DNA from: Dallia pectoralis
Lineage: Eukaryota; Chordata; Actinopteri; Esociformes; Umbridae
Length of the DNA stretch: 64,000 nt
Direction: 5' to 3'
Assembly (NCBI GenBank): GCA_029465975.1
Contig: CM055758.1
Span: forward strand, 4,881,887-4,945,886
Part shown: positions 58,201-64,000 of the stretch, piece after piece
Position numbering within the stretch: the stretch's first letter is position 1
Layout: every line of letters begins with the position of its first letter
Translations under genes and position numbers: made by a program
Notes under the pieces: generated by a model
Database searches by the model: none
The model's input: the letters and a program-made list of their open reading frames with translations, nothing else
What the model was told of the DNA's origin: nothing

Positions 58201-61200
58201 GTGCACGCGCTGTAGCCAAATGTCAAATAGGCCTCTGTAAAACCCACATCGGGAACATATAAACCCTGATGACAGGGAGATATACCGAGGACCAAACATC
58301 TATCGGATACATCTATCAAGCTCTTGCCGCCTGTCACACCCGTGACATCTCGTTTCGGGCCACATATTCGAACGTTTACTGTCGGTCGGAAAAGGCTGCT
58401 GTGGTAACTTGGAAGCACACGCGACTGTTAAAAGGCCGGATTAGATTTTGCAGCAGAAATTGACTGATCTGGATGCTTTGCAGTAGGCGTAGAGACCGGC
58501 GAACCAGTCAGCAGGTTTTATCCTCCCTGGGAACTTCTGAAATTAATTAAAGCCCAGAGATAAATGGATGTGAAATACAGCGGGCTGAAGTTATGCCAAT
58601 TCCATCCATTCGTTTTGCCGGTTTAACCGGCGGGATTTGACTCTAAAGTGCTCCGTTAGGGGTTCTTATTACTCAGCAATTATTTTAATGAGCCATTTGT
58701 TTCCTTTGCTTCCAGACAAACGTTATCCTAAATCTAAGTTCCAATCTGGATCTTCAAAAGAGCACTCGGCCATTACAGGAATCCTAGAGAGCAAAGAGTT
58801 GATTTGCGGTAGCAAATCAGCACGAAAATGAGAAGAAAATAGGTTTCTCTGAGGGTAGCAGAATGCTAATATTGGCCTAGTGAGTAGGCATGTGTAATAT
58901 ATGTAATACAAATGTGTGTGTGAATTTTTTTTGTACGTTTGTTAGTAAATTGTTAGTAAAAAAATAACAATTTGCTTTCTGATCGAACCCAAGTCCATAA
59001 TGTGATAATGTCAGACACTGAACGTCTGAGGTGTTGAGCACAGCAACACTTTAAATACCAAAAGTAGGTGACATTTCAAATGGCCAAATAGAGTTCCTCC
59101 CAAGGCATCTCGAAAGACGCCCAACCCGCGGAGTAAATACAGCCGGGAAACGCACTGCTTACTTTTCTTGCCATCCATGTCGGCGTGAATCTTCCGGGCC
59201 AGGAAGCCCGTTTTGTAGACGGCGGCGTTGGAGTCGTGGGCGATGTCCAGGAAGGGATTGCTCCCGCTGCCGATCCGCGTGATGCTCTTACCGTGGGCAT
59301 GGTCCTTACTGTCCGCCAGCTCCGACAGAGACTTCTTCAGCTCATCACCATCTCTGGCAAAACAAAGCACATAGGACCGTGAAGTCACAGATATTGGCTA
59401 CGGTTATAGCGTCAGGCATACTCGACCACATCGACGTGAAGTCACAGATATTGGCTACGGTTATAGCGTCAGGCATACTCGACCACATCGACCGTGAAGT
59501 CACAGATATTGGCTACGGTTATAGAGTCAGGCATACTTGACCACATCGACCGTGAAGTCACGGATATTGGCTACGGTTATAGCGTCAGGCATACTCGACC
59601 ACATCGACCGTGAAGTCACGGATATTGGCTACGGTTATAGAGTCAGGCATACTTGACCACATCGAACGTGAAGTCACGGATATTGGCTACAGTTATAGCG
59701 TCAGACATACTTGACCACATCGACCGTGACTCCGCATAGACAAGGTTGTTTTTTTGTGAAAACCTATACTGTTCTGTACTGTTAGGATTGAGATTAAGCA
59801 AAAAAAACTTGCGGTTGACTTTGTGCGGTTGACTTTGTGCGGTTGACTTTGTGCGGTTGACTTTGTGCGGTTGACTTTGTGCGGTTGACTTTGTGCGGTT
59901 GACTTTGTGCGGTTGACTTTGTGCGGTTGACTTTGTGCGGTTGACTTTGTGCGGTTGACTTTGTGCGGTTGACTTTGTGCGGTTGACTTTGTGCGGTTGA
60001 CTTTGTGCGGGTGACTTTGTGCGGGTGACTTTGTGCGGGTGACTTTGTGCGGGTGACTTTGTGCGGGTGACTTTGTGCGGGTGACTTTGTGCGGGTGACT
60101 TTGTGCGGGTGACTTTGTGCGGGTGACTTTGTGCGGGTGACTTTGTGCGGGTGACTTTGTGCGGGTGACTTTGTGCGGGTGACTTTGTGCGGGTGACTTT
60201 GTGCGGGTGACTTTGTGCGGGTGACTTTGTGCGGGTGACTTTGTGCGGGTGACTTTGTGCGGGTGACTTTGTGCGGTTGACTTTGTGCGGTTGACTTTGT
60301 ACGGTTGACTTTGTACGGTTGACTTTGTACGGTTGACTTTGTACGGTTGACTTTGTATGCGGCATAGACGTGGCAGAATTATACATTATGGTGACATAAA
60401 TGACTCATTACTTGGACAGCTACACAACTGCATTCTCTATACATCTCTATGCACCAATAGGGAAAGATTAGGAAACTATTAATATGAATAAGACTATAAA
60501 TAATCAATTACCCGGCAAAGACTTCCCGGCACGGTGCTAAACCATGTGCTACTTTCAAACTGCCTGCTGAGGCAAACAAATGCCATAACTCCAGGTAAGT
60601 AGAAAATCATTCCAAATGATATTGGCAGGTCTTACGGTGTTGGCTAACGAAATTTCTCAAGTCCCACACCTTGAGGGACGTTTCTGGGCATGAGACCTCT
60701 ATATGCGCTTGATCATTTAGCGTGGTATTCGGTGGCCTTGCCAGAGTGCGGTGCGCCCCCGGGGACCACCAGCAGGGGGTGTTGTGCCACAGGACCCCAA
60801 TCAAGACTCCACTAACAGCACTGACATAGTGTGTAAACGGTGGAGCGAGTGTGTAAACACACACATTTGGTCTCAAAATCATTCATATTGTATCAAAACG
60901 ATCTAAACAACTACTATAGTATGCCATCTGGACACCCCAGAAATGCCCCCTCCACCAAACAAAAAAGAGGTCAAAGTTGATGATTTCTTCAATTTCTGCT
61001 GGTCATTCAGGATTAACAAAAAAGTCACGTCTGAGGAGGCCCGCAGAGGAGTTTGGGACAACAGACGTGCAGCGAAACGCACTGCAGAAATATGGATTCA
61101 AATCCTGTAACAAGACTTTTCTGAGCACTCAGCTACTGACATTCACCGACACCACAGGTAATGCAGTGTACCAGAGGATGAGACTTTAAAGCACCATTTA

Positions 61201-63689
61201 ACATCTTTCACTAACCAAGCCTCTTCAGTTCATTTACTGCTAAACGACTAAGAGTTAGCGGTGTGTCCGAGGGCCGTCTAACCAGAGCTGTCGACACACA
61301 GAGGCCTCATGCATCCGCTAAAGTGATACAGCCGGCAAGTGAGAACAATCAATAACTCTCGAATCTGGACAGGAGCAACTTCTGAAAAAAGCTTGCCGTA
61401 ACACTCCTACTAATCTATTTCAGTGCACTTGTGCCCACATATCGCACGTCAGAGAAGTGTGCACGTATCGCACATCACATAAGTGTGCACGGCGGTTCAT
61501 TTGATACTGTTGTAAAGGCGTAATGAGTAGAAGGTCATACTACTTGTGTAACGGCACTGACACTGACTGGGCTATACTACTTGTGTAACGGCACTGACAC
61601 TGACTGGGCTATACTACTTGTGTAACGGCACTGACACTGACTGGGCTATAGTACCTGTGTAACAGCACTGACACTGACTGGGCTATACTACTTGTGTAAC
61701 GGCACTGACACTGACTGGGCTATACTACTTGTGTAACGGCACTGACACTGACTGGGCTATACTACTTGTGTAACGGCACTGACACTGACTGGGCTATACT
61801 ACTTGTATAACGGCACTGACACTGACTGGGCTATAGTACCTGTGTAACAGCACTGACTGGGCTATACTACTTGTGTAACAGCACTGACTGGGCTATACTA
61901 CTTGTGTAACGGCACTGACACTGACTGGGCTATACTACTTGTGTAACGGCACTGACACTGACTGGGCTATACTACTTGTGTAACGGCACTGACACTGACT
62001 GGGCTATACTACTTGTGTAACGGCACTGACTGGGCTATAAAACAGTACCAAATATGTAGTAACATAGCCACGTATAATGACAGTTATATTTCAAATTAAG
62101 TTAAAACTAAATTCATACTGAATATAAATGTCCCCATGGTATTAGAAAAAGCAAAGACTAGCCTGACTGCCTTCAGTTACATTTTCTATAGGATTCCTTG
62201 GTTTTGGTTGGAGGCAGGTAATCTGTTACACTCTCCTGTCCTCCCTCTTCAAACGTTGGATTAGAAAATTTCAGAAGTCCCTCTCCTATGACCTTCTCAT
62301 TTAATAGGTTGTGGTGAAGACAAGGAGAATGTGCAATAGATATCCTCCCCTGGGCAGACACGAAGCCTAGTATTAGCCTTAAGCACTTTCAAAATAAATT
62401 CACTATTGAGCGAATGTTTTTTGGTCCAAGCATTGTATCTTAACAGTCGTTCTGCCATCATGTACATAAATGCATCAATTAAACAAAAATGTTGCAGTGA
62501 CAGTCATGTTTGTCTTCTACCGAAAGCCATTTTCTGGTAAAGGGCCCATAAATTCAGCAAGACTGCAAAGACTTCTCAATTACCGCCAAGACTGTGTCAA
62601 TCAGTCAAAAAGCAAAAGCAGAATTAAATAAAACTGCCATGAATCAATGAATGCCTGAGTTAATCCAAGGCAGTTTGATAGTGTTCGTCTGCGAGATTCG
62701 CTTGCACAGCGGGGACGCAGAGATCAATCATTGTGTGAAAAGCGATGGTTTAAACTGACACCTCTCAGCCCATTCCTCAGCTCAGTGGGTCACCTCAGGC
62801 CTCTCTGTGACCAAACGCTAATAAGTTGGGGTCCAGATAAAGACAGGCAGGGCCTTTTACAACACATTTGGACAGAGAGATAGGGGAGTGGGGGCTGGGG
62901 GTCTGTAATTTGGTAGAACACCAACCCTACACTGGGCAAGCTTTACCCATTATTACTGCTATCTGACGCTAATTACAGAATAGACTCGGCTGTCATTTGT
63001 CCTTTATCCATCATTGGACGGGTTAACGTTTGGCACATAAACAGCTATCGTTTGGAAGTTGTTCATCTAAATCATAAAGAGAAAAAAGGAAAAAAACTAT
63101 CACATGCAAAAGTATTATAACTGGGAATACAAAAATTTAAACCAAAGCCTCTGTATAATTAAAAGCATCAAATTGAAAAGGTTAACTGTATTTTACAGCC
63201 ATTAAGTCAGTCCCCGAAAAACCTCCACTTACTCAGAACACAATCGACACGGTATTTCTATGCATCATTTAACTTGTATATATTTTCAGAGGACTACTTT
63301 TTTACAACTAATTTGCCACCATCTAGATAATTGACTCTGGCTCCCATCGTTTCTAATTCATTTTCACCAGGCCGGCATTACAAATGGATGCCTGAGGTAA
63401 TTAAATGAGACCATCTGAAACAGTTCAGATTAACTGGATTACGTTGCCCTGTCGCTTTTCGGGAGTGGTACACAGGTACACACGAGTCTGAAGTCAAGGA
63501 GACACGCACGGCTCTCGCAAGTCTCTGACCAGTCATCCCCCCGTGGAAAAAACACTTTTACAAAATGTGAAGATTCATTAAACAGCATTGTCGTGTTCTA
63601 CTATTTGGGGACCAACACTAGAGGTCAAGATAGAATCATACTTACATGGCCCATTCAAGCTTCTCATTTTTGATGGAGTTGTGCAGCGC
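46046..63689 (-). CDS. psd3: PH and SEC7 domain protein (EFA6 family Arf6 GEF), 3' portion
   Basis: EFA6 proteins activate ARF6 at the plasma membrane through a Sec7 domain and bind phosphoinositides through a PH domain. Seven exons, in transcript order: 63689-63646, 59353-59163, 57473-57403, 50815-50658, 49945-49801, 49632-49489, 46240-46046. They total 948 nt, 315 residues plus TAG, in one continuous frame. Recognised blocks: IKNEKLEWA (end of Sec7 region), NPFLDIAHDSNAAVYKTGFL, ARKIHADMDGKKTPRGKRGW (PH start), TFYAVLKGMILYLQK, DYDKKPNVLKLKTADWRVF, SPEEMDSWIQVVNSVAAMFS (PH end), GSQKKFSRPLLP, TELAEHRSYPPDKKVKAK (coiled coil) and PETPPKVT (C-terminus). PSD3 is favoured over PSD1/2 by the tail LKKSQSSPSLN and the linkage to nrg1 and fut10. 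Upstream exons lie beyond the window. Confidence 0.92.
47200..47359. repeat. 40-bp tandem repeat, 4 copies
   Basis: CAGTTAAGTGGAGCCAGCTC plus TTCACAGGCCACACCCCCTT. In the last psd3 intron. Confidence 0.9.
48540..48705. repeat. fish retroposon tail
   Basis: GTGCTATATAAATAAACTTG followed by CTTGCTTG is a widespread fish retroposon 3' tail. The body upstream is not identified. It lies in a psd3 intron. Confidence 0.4.
49489..49632 (-). CDS. psd3: psd3 exon: coiled coil
   Basis: Acceptor TACTTACAG; donor GTAAGT after TTTGAG. Forty-eight codons encode EEQLKSHEAKLKHVSTELAE, HRSYPPDKKVKAKEIDEYRL and KEHYLEFE, the coiled-coil segment conserved across the EFA6 family. Confidence 0.95.
49801..49945 (-). 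CDS. psd3: psd3 exon: end of PH domain and linker
   Basis: Acceptor CTGCAATAG; donor GTAAGC after TCCCAG. It encodes SPEEMDSWIQVVNSVAAMFS (the C-terminal PH helix), APSFPAAIGSQKKFSRPLLP and FTTTRMSQ. 145 nt. Confidence 0.95.
50188..50203 (+). promoter_or_regulatory. CTCF-like site
   Basis: CCACTAGGCGGCGCTG, one base from the canonical CCACTAGGGGGCGCTG, in the orientation opposite to the sites at 23189 and 41038. Confidence 0.38.
50658..50815 (-). CDS. psd3: psd3 exon: PH domain centre, acceptor abutting a transposon
   Basis: Donor GTAAGT after GCCCA. The acceptor is CTTCCCCCACAG, and only these 12 bases separate the exon from the end of a hAT element (50828-52423). It encodes DEYKPEKALSEEDLKNAISV, HHALSIKAVDYDKKPNVLKL and KTADWRVFLFQAQ, nearly identical to PSD3. 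The coding sequence is intact, so the insertion has not obviously destroyed the gene. Confidence 0.94.
50820..50827. repeat. target site duplication, left copy
   Basis: GGGGGAAG. On the transcribed - strand it reads CTTCCCCC and is the only polypyrimidine tract before the CACAG acceptor of the psd3 exon at 50815. Confidence 0.88.
50828..52423. mobile_element. hAT-type non-autonomous DNA transposon with perfect 8-bp TSD
   Basis: Terminal inverted repeats TAGGGGTGGGCGATATG (left) and TAGGGGTGTGCGATATG (right end, complement). The element is flanked by identical 8-bp direct repeats GGGGGAAG at 50820-50827 and 52424-52431, the TSD length of hAT elements. The 1596-bp body is AT-rich, has CACGATT subterminal repeats and no transposase ORF, and contains a 31-32 bp tandem array at 51880-52110. 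It sits in a psd3 intron, next to a splice acceptor. Confidence 0.9.
51880..52110. repeat. 31-32 bp array inside the hAT element
   Basis: About 7 imperfect copies of a unit containing CATGTAGACCAGACCAAAAC and GCGTCC. It is internal to the transposon, so it moved with it or arose in this copy. Confidence 0.85.
52424..52431. repeat. target site duplication, right copy
   Basis: GGGGGAAG, identical to 50820-50827. On the - strand CTTCCCCC is followed at once by the TAG of the transposon end, which forms a second acceptor-like sequence. Confidence 0.88.
52651..53370. repeat. 11-bp purine-rich minisatellite, about 65 copies in blocks
   Basis: Unit AGAGCAGRGAY(A/G), arranged in zones: GAGACA units (to about 52960), GGATA units (about 52960-53060), then GGATGG and GAGATGG zones. 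One strand is almost free of T. Because 11 is not a multiple of three, spurious ORFs over 250 codons run through it. Confidence 0.93.
54758..55260. repeat. 21-bp minisatellite, 24 copies, CpG and palindrome containing
   Basis: Unit GGCGCCGCACTCCATACAAT plus T. Almost every unit carries CAATTG overlapping GGCGCC. Units are nearly identical; the edge units vary (CATCCAATT at the start, GCCACACTCC at both ends). Confidence 0.95.
55590..55730. mobile_element. one terminus of a fish hAT-like element
   Basis: The sequence ends AATTGTGACAGCCCTAG. Its complement CTAGGGCTGTCACAATT is a recurrent hAT-type fish terminus. AATTATTCG/TAATCG subterminal motifs precede it. The opposite terminus was not found, so the fragment is truncated and the left border given here is approximate. 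Confidence 0.4.
57403..57473 (-). CDS. psd3: psd3 exon: PH domain strand region
   Basis: Acceptor TTTTTCCAG; donor GTAAAG. The 71-nt exon encodes TPRGKRGWKTFYAVLKGMIL and YLQK, the conserved first strands of the EFA6 PH domain. Confidence 0.94.
59163..59353 (-). CDS. psd3: psd3 exon: linker and start of PH domain
   Basis: Acceptor TTTTGCCAG; donor GTAAGC. It encodes the acidic linker DGDELKKSLSELADSKD, then SITRIGSGSNPFLDIAHDSN and AAVYKTGFLARKIHADMDGK. It ends one base into the Thr codon of KKTPRGKRGW. A 58-bp minisatellite starts about 20 bp upstream of the acceptor. Confidence 0.93.
59375..59729. repeat. 58-bp minisatellite, about 6 copies, adjoining psd3 exon
   Basis: Unit contains CGTGAAGTCACAGATATTGG, CTACGGTTATAGCGTCAGGC and ATACTCGACCACATCGAC. 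It starts about 20 bp from the acceptor of the exon ending at 59353. Confidence 0.9.
59811..60356. repeat. 14-bp minisatellite, exactly 39 copies in four blocks
   Basis: Unit GCGGTTGACTTTGT. Counting from 59811: 14 copies with GGTT, 19 with GGGT (from 60007), 2 with GGTT (from 60273), 4 with ACGGTT (from 60301). No indels. Confidence 0.95.
60764..60781 (+). promoter_or_regulatory. CTCF-like site
   Basis: GACCACCAGCAGGGGGTG resembles the CCACCAGCAGGGGGC class of CTCF cores. Motif match only. Confidence 0.33.
61528..62042. repeat. 37-bp minisatellite, about 14 copies
   Basis: Unit CTATACTACTTGTGTAACGG plus CACTGACACTGACTGGG. Some units have lost a CACTGA hexamer. Confidence 0.93.
62043..63645. 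other. psd3 intron, no feature recognised
   Basis: AT-rich intron sequence with short, random ORFs. Confidence 0.5.
63646..63689 (-). CDS. psd3: psd3 exon: end of Sec7 region
   Basis: Acceptor ACTTCACAG; donor GTAAGT after GCCAT. The 44-nt exon encodes ALHNSIKNEKLEWA, matching the PSD3 Sec7-end sequence ALYNSIKNEKLEWA. Too short for ORF finding. It is the most 5' psd3 exon recognised here. Confidence 0.9.
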
Positions 63690-64000
63690 CTGTGAAGTAG
63701 TAAGGAAATCCATTAGTGTACATTATTTACCCGCACACTTCGTTACGTATGACGTCCACAACTCCGACACCCATCCAAACACTTCCCCATTTGCGCCCTG
63801 TTAGGAGGCTGAAGTGAGTCTAGAGACAGTAGTGTTGGTTGAACACAGCTCACCTGTGGCCCACGATGACGGATTGTAGAGCGCGCTGAAACGCAGATAA
63901 TTCAAAACGAAAGATCACGCCACATCGTCTGGATTAGTCGTTTGGGATAAAACCGTCCGGCTCCCTTGCACCATAAATAACGAGTCACGTTTGGACAGGT

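Overview
This is vertebrate nuclear DNA, almost certainly from a teleost fish. The evidence is multi-exon genes with GT-AG introns, fish-type hAT transposons and tRNA-derived SINEs, two copies of a common teleost dispersed repeat, and an exceptional load of minisatellites. Species was not determined. Nothing indicates a prokaryote, plasmid or phage.

Three protein-coding genes are supported. (1) The 3' half of neuregulin-1 (nrg1) lies on the + strand at 6982-18806. It has the first EGF exon, alternative alpha-type and beta-type second EGF exons, a beta1 micro-exon, the juxtamembrane/transmembrane exon and four cytoplasmic exons ending in NQDPIAV. The beta1 path joins in frame to 479 residues; the N-terminal Ig or CRD exons lie upstream of the window. 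(2) A complete fut10 gene (GT10 family fucosyltransferase) lies on the - strand at 35258-31408, with four exons and 473 residues. (3) The 3' part of a psd3-like gene (EFA6 family Arf6 exchange factor) lies on the - strand at 63689-46046. Seven exons encode the end of the Sec7 region, the PH domain, the coiled coil and the C-terminus (315 residues); the 5' exons are outside the window.

Layout: 1-6980 is minisatellites and a CpG-rich patch upstream of the nrg1 EGF exons; 6982-18965 is nrg1; 18966-31407 is a convergent intergenic region, AT-rich with two large minisatellites; 31408-35258 is fut10; 35259-46045 is intergenic with hAT relics and SINE heads; 46046 to the end is psd3, whose introns hold the largest tandem arrays. 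In human the NRG, FUT10/11 and PSD families are linked on paralogous chromosomes, so the window looks like an ancestral syntenic block. The products act separately: an ErbB ligand, an ER/Golgi fucosyltransferase and a membrane-trafficking GEF.

Most notable: a 1.6-kb hAT element with a perfect 8-bp target duplication sits 12 bp upstream of a psd3 PH-domain exon. It landed inside the polypyrimidine tract of the splice acceptor and duplicated that tract. Also notable are an endogenous retroviral leader with an exact tRNA-Pro primer site and a splice donor just before the nrg1 alpha exon, and about twenty tandem arrays with block-wise variant structure.
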